Shown: positions 6,731-12,606 of the stretch, in pieces
Layout: each line of letters starts with the position of its first letter
Numbering within the stretch: the stretch's first letter is position 1
Assembly: GCA_021795795.1 (NCBI GenBank)
Contig: JAJYPA010000208.1
Span: forward strand, 1-12,606
DNA length: 12,606 nt
Source of the DNA: Pseudomonadota bacterium
GTDB lineage: Bacteria > Pseudomonadota > Gammaproteobacteria > Halothiobacillales > Halothiobacillaceae
Direction of reading: 5' to 3'
The notes under the pieces: model-generated
The model's database searches: none
What the model was told of the DNA's origin: nothing
Seen by the model: only the letters and a program-made list of their open reading frames with translations
Program-made: the position numbers and the translations under genes

Positions 6731-7337
6731 CTCTCAACATCCCGAGCCATGGAACAAGGGAAAACTGATTGGTCAGAAGTCCCCGCTGAAATTAAGGGAC
6801 ATCTGGGCGATTCGCTTCCAGTTTCAGTTGGGCAAGCGCGTCAGAGACCTCGCGTTATTCAATCTTGCCATAGACAGCAAGCTACGCGGTTGCGATTTGG
6901 TTGGACTTCGCGTGCGCGATATCGCCCATGGCCACCAGATCATGTCCAGGGCAATTGTTATGCAGCAAAAAACTCATCGGCCAGTCCAGTTTGAGTTGAC
7001 GGAGCAAACCCGTGATGCGGTTGCGGCATGGATTGCAAAGGCCGGCCTAAGTTCTGAGCAGCATCTATTTCAAAGCCGGCTGAAAAATTCACCTCATATC
7101 ACCACTCGGCAGTACGCCAGAATCGTGCATCAGTGGGTTGGCGCAATCGGCCTTGACCCCGCTGCTTACGGTACCCACACGATGCGACGTACAAAAGCCA
7201 CCTTGATATACCGAAGAACCAAGAACCTGCGTGCAGTCCAACTTTTACTCGGTCACAGCCGACTTGAAAGCACGGTTCGATATTTGGGAATTGAGGTCGA
7301 TGATGCACTAGAAATCTCTGAGCAGACCGAAATATAG
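6723..7337 (+). CDS. Small tyrosine recombinase/integrase
   Basis: The 204-residue product is a compact tyrosine recombinase of a kind common in proteobacterial islands. The active-site set is complete: R55 (DSKLRGCDL), K83 (QQKTHRP), H152 and R155 (THTMRR), H178 (LLLGHSRLE) and Y188 (VRYLGIE). No N-terminal arm-binding or core-binding domain of classical phage integrases is present. The start is strong, with AAGGAG about 7 nt upstream, but that Shine-Dalgarno lies inside the antisense strand of the IS66 fragment. The gene's own upstream region has therefore been replaced. A hairpin terminator follows. Its recombination site is not apparent. Confidence 0.92.
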   Translation: MNTSQHPEPWNKGKLIGQKSPLKLRDIWAIRFQFQLGKRVRDLALFNLAIDSKLRGCDLVGLRVRDIAHGHQIMSRAIVMQQKTHRPVQFELTEQTRDAVAAWIAKAGLSSEQHLFQSRLKNSPHITTRQYARIVHQWVGAIGLDPAAYGTHTMRRTKATLIYRRTKNLRAVQLLLGHSRLESTVRYLGIEVDDALEISEQTEI

Positions 7338-7350
7338 CGGTTCGCGAGGG

Positions 7351-7378
7351 GTGCGGCTAGCAATTCAGCCAGCCGCAC
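7351..7378 (+). terminator. Hairpin downstream of the tyrosine recombinase
   Basis: GTGCGGCT (7351-7358) pairs with AGCCGCAC (7371-7378) around a 12-nt loop, 13 nt after the recombinase stop. Only a poor T-containing tail follows, so it may be a weak terminator or an mRNA-stabilising hairpin. Confidence 0.5.
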
Positions 7379-7753
7379 TCTAGCTTAATGGATAAACACC
7401 ACTGGAAATCAGCCTGCTGTAGCCATGAAGCGGGCATACATGGTATATTTAATTGGTATTTCGATGTCCGCTGTGTAGTGCTGCGGGCTGGCGTTCACAA
7501 TGTGCCAATTGCAGGTGGTCGAGGTGTAAATACGCTGCATGAAACCAGTCGTTCGTGGCGTTTCATAAGGTCCGGTCTCATAAGGCGATATCAAAGTTTA
7601 AGCCCTATTACTCCAGACATTGTATAAAGGCGACAACGCGCTTTTTGCTGGTTTTCTAGGTGGTTTAGGAAATATCGGTCATTCAATTAGTTTTTTCGAG
7701 TAATGCATGCATGGTGGTTTGGAAAGAAGTATGAGCCTTCGTATGCTTGTTAA

Positions 7754-7782
7754 TTGCAATGCTATTACTCATGTGGCATATT
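7754..7782 (+). promoter_or_regulatory. Candidate promoter of the DUF262-ATPase operon
   Basis: TTGCAA (7754-7759) and CATATT (7777-7782) are 17 nt apart in AT-rich DNA, 50 bp upstream of the first ATG. Spacing is ideal, but both boxes are only 4 of 6 or so matches. Confidence 0.4.
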
Positions 7783-7832
7783 GACCCACATTGGTTCAAA
7801 ATCAACACTTCCCCAAAAATTATCCGTAAAAA

Positions 7833-8966
7833 ATGAGCATGTTACCTAATCAAGGCACTATTGCAGTGCTAGAAGAAAAGCCCGAAGGGCTGGATGAATC
7901 CCAATCAGAAGGATGGGGGAGTGATTATCCTCTCGATTCCGTTTTTGTCAGGACCGAGACTCGTACAGTACAAGAGGTGGTGAAAAGAATTAGCGCGGGA
8001 CGTTATCAACTTGATCCTGATTTTCAACGTGATTTCGTATGGCCCGTTGATAAACAATCTCGCCTTATAGAGTCATGTGTAATGCGCATTCCACTTCCAG
8101 TGTTTTATGTGGCCGAAGCCAATAATGGCCGTATTGCAGTTGTGGATGGATTGCAGCGATTAACGACTTTCAGTAGATATATTAGAGACGATTTTTCCTT
8201 GATATTAAAATCAGGAGAAGATCAGCCAGCCCACCCACTGGATGGCATGAAGTTTTCAAAGCTTCCTTTGCAATTGCAGGAGCGCATAGAAGATACGCAG
8301 TTGACGCTCTACATCCTTGATTCAAAGGCGCCAGAGCGAGCAAAGTTGGATATTTTCGAGCGAGTGAACAGCGGAATGCCGCTTACCCGTCAGCAAATGC
8401 GCAACTGCTTATTTAACGGACCAGCTACCGAATGGTTGAAGAGAGCAGCAAACAGCCCAGAATTTCTTGATTCCACCGGAAGATCTCTTGATAAAAAATC
8501 TATGCGGGATAGGGAGGCAATCAATCGTTTTTGTGCTTTTTATTTGATTGGTGAGCAAAATTATACCAGTGGGGATATGGATGATTTTCTGGGACACGCA
8601 TTAGATGAAATGCAAAATGACAGTTCGAAGTTGGAGGATTTGTACAAAAAATTTGTTCACTCGATGGCGGCTAATAAATTTTTATTTAAATCACATGCGT
8701 TCCGAAAATCTCTAGCTCAGATTGATGATTATGCCGCGCGTACAGTATTAAATATTGCGTTATTTGACGTTTGTTCAGTCTTATTTGCCAATATTGATAA
8801 GGCAGTAGTAAAACAGAATGCCGACTTATTTCGTGAAGCGTTTCAAAATCTTATTGCCGATTTTGACTTCAAACACGCGATTACCTACTCGACCAACAGT
8901 ACACGGCAAGTCAGAACAAGATTTGAGATGGCACGTAACGCTGTTGAGGGGATTCTACTCGTATGA
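7833..8966 (+). CDS. DUF262 (GmrS/ParB-like) protein, first gene of a putative defence operon
   Basis: DUF262 proteins carry a ParB/Srx-like fold that hydrolyses nucleotides or cuts DNA; they include the GmrS half of the type IV restriction enzyme GmrSD. Here the motif block is clear: YQLDPDFQRDFVWPVDKQSR (residues 58-77), VVDGLQRLTTF (103-113) and IFERVNSGMPLTRQQMRNC (174-192). The protein is 377 residues and lacks the HNH-type DUF1524 half of fused GmrSD proteins. The start has no Shine-Dalgarno; a second ATG two codons on is equally possible. Its stop overlaps the ATPase start (ATGA), implying coupled translation. The gene is AT-richer than the plasmid backbone, consistent with separate acquisition. 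Confidence 0.88.
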   Translation: MSMLPNQGTIAVLEEKPEGLDESQSEGWGSDYPLDSVFVRTETRTVQEVVKRISAGRYQLDPDFQRDFVWPVDKQSRLIESCVMRIPLPVFYVAEANNGRIAVVDGLQRLTTFSRYIRDDFSLILKSGEDQPAHPLDGMKFSKLPLQLQERIEDTQLTLYILDSKAPERAKLDIFERVNSGMPLTRQQMRNCLFNGPATEWLKRAANSPEFLDSTGRSLDKKSMRDREAINRFCAFYLIGEQNYTSGDMDDFLGHALDEMQNDSSKLEDLYKKFVHSMAANKFLFKSHAFRKSLAQIDDYAARTVLNIALFDVCSVLFANIDKAVVKQNADLFREAFQNLIADFDFKHAITYSTNSTRQVRTRFEMARNAVEGILLV

Positions 8967-10141
8967 TTGATCGCATAATTTTTCGAAATTTTAAGTGCTT
9001 TGAGGCCCTTTCACTGCCGCTTGCACCCCTTACTTTGCTTACCGGATTTAATGCGGCAGGTAAATCGACCACATTACAAACTTTGCTGTTATTGGCACAA
9101 GCAATTAGGCAAGGAGGAAGGAGTCGATTCATTCAGCTTAATGGCAATTTGACTCGTTTGGGCTCTCCTGGGGATGTGGTTCGCGAAGGCGGTGATCCCG
9201 AGGTTGTGTTGGGAATACGGGATGCTAATACTCATACTAATTGGAAACTGGTTCCTGAAGATCGGCGTTCTGGGCATGCCCTTACTATTAAGCAAGTCGA
9301 GTGGGATAGTGGTGCGAATCCTTCAGAGGTCTATGCTGTGGGGTGTGAGACGATGCTAAGTGACTTACTTCCTCAAGAAGCTCCAGAGTCCGTTCGGAAA
9401 CTCTGTCATGACCTTAGAGATGTGGTATTCCTTTCCGCCGTACGTGCTGGTGCAGAAAATGTATTTCCGTCGCCTGAAATTTCTGAACCAGTCTGGGCTG
9501 ATGTAGGTACTCAAGGCGAATACGCAGCGTGGTGGTTTGAAAAACTATTGGATGAAGACGTTGATGCATCACGTCGGCATTCACGTGAGTCTGCGCCGAT
9601 TCTGCGGAGACAATTTAATGCTTGGGTGGGTGAACTGTTCCCGGGTGCAGAAGCGCATGCTTTTCGTCTCGGCAATACGGGATTGGTGCAACTGGAATTC
9701 CGTAATCATGCTGCTGATGAGTGGCGACGGCCCTCCAATATTGGTTATGGATTGAGTTATGCATTCCCAATTCTAGTAGCGGGCCTGATTGCACGCCCCG
9801 GCCAAATACTTGTCATTGATAGCCCTGAAGCGCACTTACATCCTATGGCGCAATCAAGGATGGGTGTTTTTCTTGCAATGATTGCATCAGCAGGTATTCA
9901 GATTGTTATCGAAACTCATAGCGACCATGTGTTAAATGGAGTCAGGTTGGCAATTAAACAAGAAATTCTACCTGCAACGCAGGCTGCTATTCACTTTTTT
10001 AATCATCGCCCCCGAAGCGTGAGAGATCCAGCTCACGTGGTATCACCGCAAATTGATAAAACTGGCAATCTAAGCGAATGGCCAGGAGGTTTTTTCGACC
10101 AAGCCGAGAAGGATCTCGCAACTCTTGCTGGTTGGAGCTAG
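8963..10141 (+). CDS. AAA-family ATPase of the OLD/RecF-like type with DUF3696 C-terminus
   Basis: The 392-residue product is an ABC-like ATPase of the kind paired with nucleases in many defence systems. Walker A is GFNAAGKST (28-36), right after the FRNFKCFE start typical of RecF/OLD proteins. A signature-like stretch NIGYGLSYAFPIL is at 259-271, Walker B ILVIDSPEAHLHP at 282-294, and the switch region IETHSDHVLNGVR at 316-328. There is no toprim nuclease domain, unlike OLD or GajA, so nuclease activity must come from a partner such as the DUF262 protein. The start overlaps the previous stop by 4 nt, and the next gene follows after 2 nt. Confidence 0.92.
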   Translation: MIDRIIFRNFKCFEALSLPLAPLTLLTGFNAAGKSTTLQTLLLLAQAIRQGGRSRFIQLNGNLTRLGSPGDVVREGGDPEVVLGIRDANTHTNWKLVPEDRRSGHALTIKQVEWDSGANPSEVYAVGCETMLSDLLPQEAPESVRKLCHDLRDVVFLSAVRAGAENVFPSPEISEPVWADVGTQGEYAAWWFEKLLDEDVDASRRHSRESAPILRRQFNAWVGELFPGAEAHAFRLGNTGLVQLEFRNHAADEWRRPSNIGYGLSYAFPILVAGLIARPGQILVIDSPEAHLHPMAQSRMGVFLAMIASAGIQIVIETHSDHVLNGVRLAIKQEILPATQAAIHFFNHRPRSVRDPAHVVSPQIDKTGNLSEWPGGFFDQAEKDLATLAGWS

Positions 10142-10143
10142 GA

Positions 10144-11094
10144 ATGGCTTGGTATGTCAATGAATTGTCTCTATGTGGCCAGTATCAAATCCCTGACGAT
10201 TTTTTGAATGATTTAAGCGAGCTCATGCGCCTGCGGCGGCAAACACCAATGCTGGCTGAAAACCTATATTGTTTAAAGGCACTTGCGTTACAAAATGTAA
10301 CTTACAACCAAAATTTTCGCGAGGTGGTTCAACGCGATAAAACTCTTCTTCAGCCTGTACTTGCATGGTTGACAAAATATGGTCCATTCTGGGATGCGGA
10401 CAGACAGCAAAATCAAGATGATTATTTTGAGTATCTTGGTCAGGATGTAACTAACCAAAGTCTGGCAGAAATTGCTAGGCGTAAATTAGCAGGCCAAGAA
10501 TCTGTAAGTGTGAGTTTTGCCAATGGCGGATTTGATCATGCGCCACTTACCATTGAACAAGGCTTGGCTGAAGAGCGGCTTGCAATAGTAGATATTGACA
10601 ATATTTGGAATTTTTCAAAACTAAGCAATGATGTCCTTTCAAAAACACCTCGGCCCGTTAATTGGGAACAAATGCTTAATCAAGCAATAGCGCGCTTCAA
10701 TAAACTGTCCTTCTCTCCAAATTGTATCAGTGCCCTTTTAATGGAGCCGTATTGCTCGTATGTGACAGAGCGAGTTTCCGAGTTGCTCCATGTACTCAAC
10801 GAATTTATGAATTGTCGGTGTGAGGACGGAACCTATTCGGATAGAAATAATGAATTGATTCGTCAATATTTCGCAGGAGGGAAAGCGTTGTTCACCGATG
10901 AATCTGAGAGTAACAAACACGACTTCAAGAAAGAAATGACTTTCCCTGATTTTGATAGATCGACTGCAGAGGTATTTTGTTCTTGGCACGGCAAGATAAA
11001 GAGTCCTCAGTATAGAATCCATTTCGAGTGGCCATCGAAGACGCATCAAACACTTCGTGTTTTCTATATTGGACCAAAGCTAACTAAACGATAG
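10144..11094 (+). CDS. Unknown 316-residue protein, third gene of the putative defence operon
   Basis: I cannot assign a family. ATG 10144 is 2 nt after the ATPase stop, with GGAG 6 nt upstream; the longer frame from 10078 lies inside the ATPase gene. Residues 1-170 are mostly polar and probably helical (MAWYVNELSL, QNQDDYFEYLG). The C-terminus is more distinctive: FCSWHGKIKSPQYRIHFEW near 278-296, then LRVFYIGPKLTKR at the end. I recall similar RIHF plus IGP-type endings in other defence-linked hypothetical proteins, but cannot verify it. There is no membrane segment and no known catalytic motif. Its tight linkage suggests a subunit, sensor or effector of the DUF262-ATPase complex. An 11-bp-stem terminator follows about 100 nt downstream. 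Confidence 0.85.
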   Translation: MAWYVNELSLCGQYQIPDDFLNDLSELMRLRRQTPMLAENLYCLKALALQNVTYNQNFREVVQRDKTLLQPVLAWLTKYGPFWDADRQQNQDDYFEYLGQDVTNQSLAEIARRKLAGQESVSVSFANGGFDHAPLTIEQGLAEERLAIVDIDNIWNFSKLSNDVLSKTPRPVNWEQMLNQAIARFNKLSFSPNCISALLMEPYCSYVTERVSELLHVLNEFMNCRCEDGTYSDRNNELIRQYFAGGKALFTDESESNKHDFKKEMTFPDFDRSTAEVFCSWHGKIKSPQYRIHFEWPSKTHQTLRVFYIGPKLTKR

Positions 11095-11194
11095 ATACTA
11101 AGGTTAAATGACATCTAGCAAAGTCAGAGACTTGTTGGGTGACCGTCTATAATGGTTAATTGCGCCAACTTTTTTCCTTGAATTGAATGCCCGT

Positions 11195-11220
11195 AACCTG
11201 ACCGTCGCCACGGTCAGGTT
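11195..11220 (+). terminator. Strong hairpin terminator after the defence operon
   Basis: Arms 11195-11205 and 11210-11220 are perfectly complementary over 11 bp around a CGCC tetraloop. The right arm ends in TT and is followed by TGTCT. It lies 100 nt past the third gene and 127 nt inside the right transposon end, so it probably stops read-through into the GFA remnant and backbone. Confidence 0.75.
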
Positions 11221-11346
11221 TGTCTCGGTAGTACACATTCGAAACTTCAAAAAGCGGACCTTCCCGGAACCTGATCTGAGCACTTTTTCAGAAAACCGTC
11301 AGCGTCCGCTGTGGCCGAAAAAGAGACGGTCAAGGCGAACACCCTA

Positions 11347-11370
11347 TCCAATCTCAGAATGCAAATAGCC
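11347..11370 (-). repeat. Right terminal inverted repeat (TIR-R)
   Basis: Read on the minus strand it starts GGCTATTTGCATTCTGAG, matching 4230-4253 at 22 of 24 positions. Similarity stops abruptly after position 24. No gene lies between the terminator at 11220 and this end. Confidence 0.92.
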
Positions 11371-11378
11371 AATTAAAC
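11371..11378. repeat. Right copy of 8-bp target-site duplication (AATTAAAC)
   Basis: It is identical to 4222-4229 and adjoins the right terminal repeat. The GFA reading frame resumes directly across it. Confidence 0.93.
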
Positions 11379-11527
11379 ATCGCTTCTGCCCCAATTGCGG
11401 GTGTGCGCCCTATGGGGAAGGCATCACCCCTTCGGGGAGTTACATGGTTGCCATCAATGCCCGTTGCCTGGATGGCGTTGACTTGTCACTCCTGAAGGTG
11501 GGGCATTTTGATGGTCGCAGCCTTTAA
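11378..11527 (+). pseudogene. GFA-family protein, 3' part, separated from its start by the transposon
   Basis: The frame reads HRFCPNCGCAPYGEG and ends VGHFDGRSL followed by TAA. HRFCPNCG supplies the remaining zinc ligands of the GFA fold, and the rest is the usual C-terminal strand region. It has no start codon of its own and is out of reach of the 5' half at 4031-4228. The two halves join precisely, so the gene was intact until the transposon entered. Confidence 0.92.
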
Positions 11528-11619
11528 CCTCTAACATCGTATTTTCTATCGGTGCGTTTTCCATTGGACCAGATGCCGCGTAGCCCTGCGTTCTGAGGAA
11601 CACCCCCGAGGAATCTGCA

Positions 11620-12606
11620 TTAGCGCCCCAACCCAGTCTCTCGCGAATCCTGCTCAAGCCTGGGCATCGTTTTGTGATCTTTTCTGGCTTTGTCTTCAGT
11701 CTGCTGGTCGATGTTGCGGGTTTGGAGTTGCTGCTGTTCCTGATATCGGGCGATTTTTGCAGCGGTCAACCGTTCGTAGGCCAGTTTCCCCAGTTCGGTC
11801 AGTGCTGATCTCTCATCGATGAGATCAGGCTGTTCTCCGCCGCGCAGGAGCAACACCTGCTCCTGGGACAATTCCATGCCGTCGCCTGCCAATCGAAGCG
11901 CGTGAGCGCCGTTCCAATCGAGGCGGGAAAGAACCTGATCGGCAGCCATTCCGGCAAAATCTATTTTGTATTCGCGTCCGACGCCGGAACCAGGCTGGCC
12001 TGATGATCCGGAATCGCTCCCATGAACCTCTACCTTGCTGGCGGGTGAATCGGCATTTGATGCGGTTTCCACCAGCGTCTGGGTTTGTGGCTGATCTTGC
12101 TGTTTGGGAGCATCAGCCCGTTTGTGAGCCTCAAATAATGCCATGATGCTCTCCACTCCCTGATTTACCGTCTGTTTCAATTCAGAGACAATGCGATTGT
12201 CTCGTTTCTCATCCGTTTCTTCCCTGGCTTTATTCAGGGTATCGAAAAAAGAGGCGACTTGGGCAGGGTTCATGACTGTGGTTTCCATAGTTGGCTTGGC
12301 CTCCGTGGTTTTGGTGATGATGATTGATTGCTGCGACAAGATTTTTTCAAGGCTGTCCGGTTCAATCGGGTTATTGGTGATGGCCTGTACCGCTTCGTGC
12401 CCTGCATCCCGCAACAGGTCCCGTGCGTCATAACCGGAAGGTGTCACTCCGTTGGGTCTCGCGGGAATTGTAATGCCCGCTGGCTTATCAAAGACTTTGG
12501 ATGCTTTGAGCGCATATGCCTGCCCTTTGAAACCGTTTTTTTCGCCATCATTGTCGGCACAAATCACCACATTCCCCCGTAACCTGCTTTTCAGGGCCCG
12601 GGCCAC
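11620..12606 (-). CDS. Toprim-domain plasmid primase (TraC-like), C-terminal 328 residues
   Basis: The frame enters from the right edge of the window and ends with TAA at 11620. The first 50 or so visible residues are the toprim core: VVICADNDGEKNGFKG holds the metal-binding Asp residues, and KASKVFDKPAGITIPARP follows. This fold is used by primases that lay down RNA primers on transferred plasmid DNA. The remaining residues are a long hydrophilic tail with a Q/S/G-rich linker near 170-212 (SGSSGQPGSGVG) and a helical, charged C-terminus. The start and any catalytic domain before toprim lie outside the window. Like the ArdC-like gene and traG it reads leftward, so all three belong to the transfer backbone, with plus-strand cargo inserted between them. 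Confidence 0.85.
   Translation of the reverse strand: MARALKSRLRGNVVICADNDGEKNGFKGQAYALKASKVFDKPAGITIPARPNGVTPSGYDARDLLRDAGHEAVQAITNNPIEPDSLEKILSQQSIIITKTTEAKPTMETTVMNPAQVASFFDTLNKAREETDEKRDNRIVSELKQTVNQGVESIMALFEAHKRADAPKQQDQPQTQTLVETASNADSPASKVEVHGSDSGSSGQPGSGVGREYKIDFAGMAADQVLSRLDWNGAHALRLAGDGMELSQEQVLLLRGGEQPDLIDERSALTELGKLAYERLTAAKIARYQEQQQLQTRNIDQQTEDKARKDHKTMPRLEQDSRETGLGR

Larger units (their letters stand above)
7338..7832. other. About 495-bp stretch without a convincing gene, between the recombinase and the defence operon
   Basis: It starts with a hairpin (7351-7378) and ends with a candidate promoter (7754-7782). Open frames at 7388-7627 (plus) and 7409-7594 (minus) lack ribosome-binding sites and recognisable protein features. 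A CATAAGG repeat (7564-7570 and 7579-7585) and the palindrome ATGCATGCAT (7703-7712) are the only other structures seen. The recombinase's att site could lie here, but nothing shows it. Confidence 0.55.
4230..11370. mobile_element. 7.1-kb transposon-like island with terminal inverted repeats, carrying TA modules, recombinase and defence operon
   Basis: The element has imperfect terminal inverted repeats (4230-4253 and 11347-11370; 22 of 24 positions match) and an 8-bp direct repeat outside each end. It interrupts the GFA gene, whose two halves rejoin in frame. Inside there is no intact DDE transposase; the only transposase DNA is a 3' fragment of IS66 tnpC, and IS66 ends begin GTAA, not GGCTAT. 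An 8-bp duplication is known for ISL3, IS1595 and IS66-type elements, so one of the first two could have moved it in trans (inference). A small tyrosine recombinase is present but would not normally leave this signature. Confidence 0.9.

Noticed and set aside
7388..7627. 79-residue plus-strand frame and the 61-residue minus-strand frame at 7409-7594
   Set aside because: Neither has a Shine-Dalgarno, a recognisable motif or a coding-like composition. The minus-strand frame contains a short PYET repeat that comes from a DNA repeat.
11148..11153. TATAAT resembling a -10 box
   Set aside because: No acceptable -35 lies at the right distance and no gene follows before the terminator at 11195-11220.
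11183..11368. 61-residue plus-strand frame near the right transposon end
   Set aside because: Its start codons overlap the 11-bp terminator hairpin and its stop is supplied by the terminal repeat; no ribosome-binding site or homology was seen.
11454..11657. 67-residue minus-strand frame
   Set aside because: It is antisense to the GFA 3' part and overlaps the primase end in another frame.
1..12606. CRISPR arrays, tRNA or rRNA genes
   Set aside because: No regularly spaced repeats and no cloverleaf or rRNA-like sequence were seen on either strand by eye.

Overview
The window looks like an accessory region of a proteobacterial conjugative plasmid or integrative conjugative element. Codon use, the IncP-type TraG and the GFA and toxin families suggest a beta- or gammaproteobacterium, but the host is an inference. 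The backbone lies at both ends on the minus strand. On the right is the 3' part of a toprim primase (11620-12606). On the left are a 49-residue ORF, an ArdC-like protein with an HEIGH zincin motif, a strong terminator, and the 5' part of a TraG/VirD4 coupling protein (1-3135).

Between these backbone parts is plus-strand cargo: an isochorismatase-like hydrolase (3345-3989) and a GFA-family zinc protein whose gene is split in two. Its first 66 codons are at 4031-4228 and its last 49 codons plus stop are at 11378-11527. Joining the halves across one copy of the repeated octamer AATTAAAC restores a 115-residue frame.

The DNA between the halves (4230-11370, 7141 bp) is a discrete insertion. It has 24-bp terminal inverted repeats matching at 22 of 24 positions and an 8-bp direct repeat on each side, which is what a cut-and-paste transposon leaves. 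It carries no intact DDE transposase. From left to right it holds: a VapC-type PIN toxin truncated and fused in frame to a piece of a type I methylase (HsdM), with its stop codon inside the terminal repeat; its antitoxin; a 17-bp hairpin; a HigBA/NadS-type toxin-antitoxin pair; a 3' fragment of an IS66 transposase; a small complete tyrosine recombinase whose start codon abuts that fragment; about 0.5 kb without a convincing gene; and an AT-richer three-gene operon.

That operon encodes a DUF262 protein, an AAA ATPase of the OLD/RecF-like DUF3696 type, and a 316-residue protein I do not recognise. The genes overlap or nearly touch, have a candidate promoter, and are followed by an 11-bp-stem terminator. 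DUF262 plus ATPase plus an unknown protein beside a recombinase is the layout of an anti-phage defence operon. The whole insertion reads as a non-autonomous transposon that has gathered and lost defence and stabilisation genes. These are the two points most worth following: the transposon boundary, and the defence operon with its unassigned third protein.
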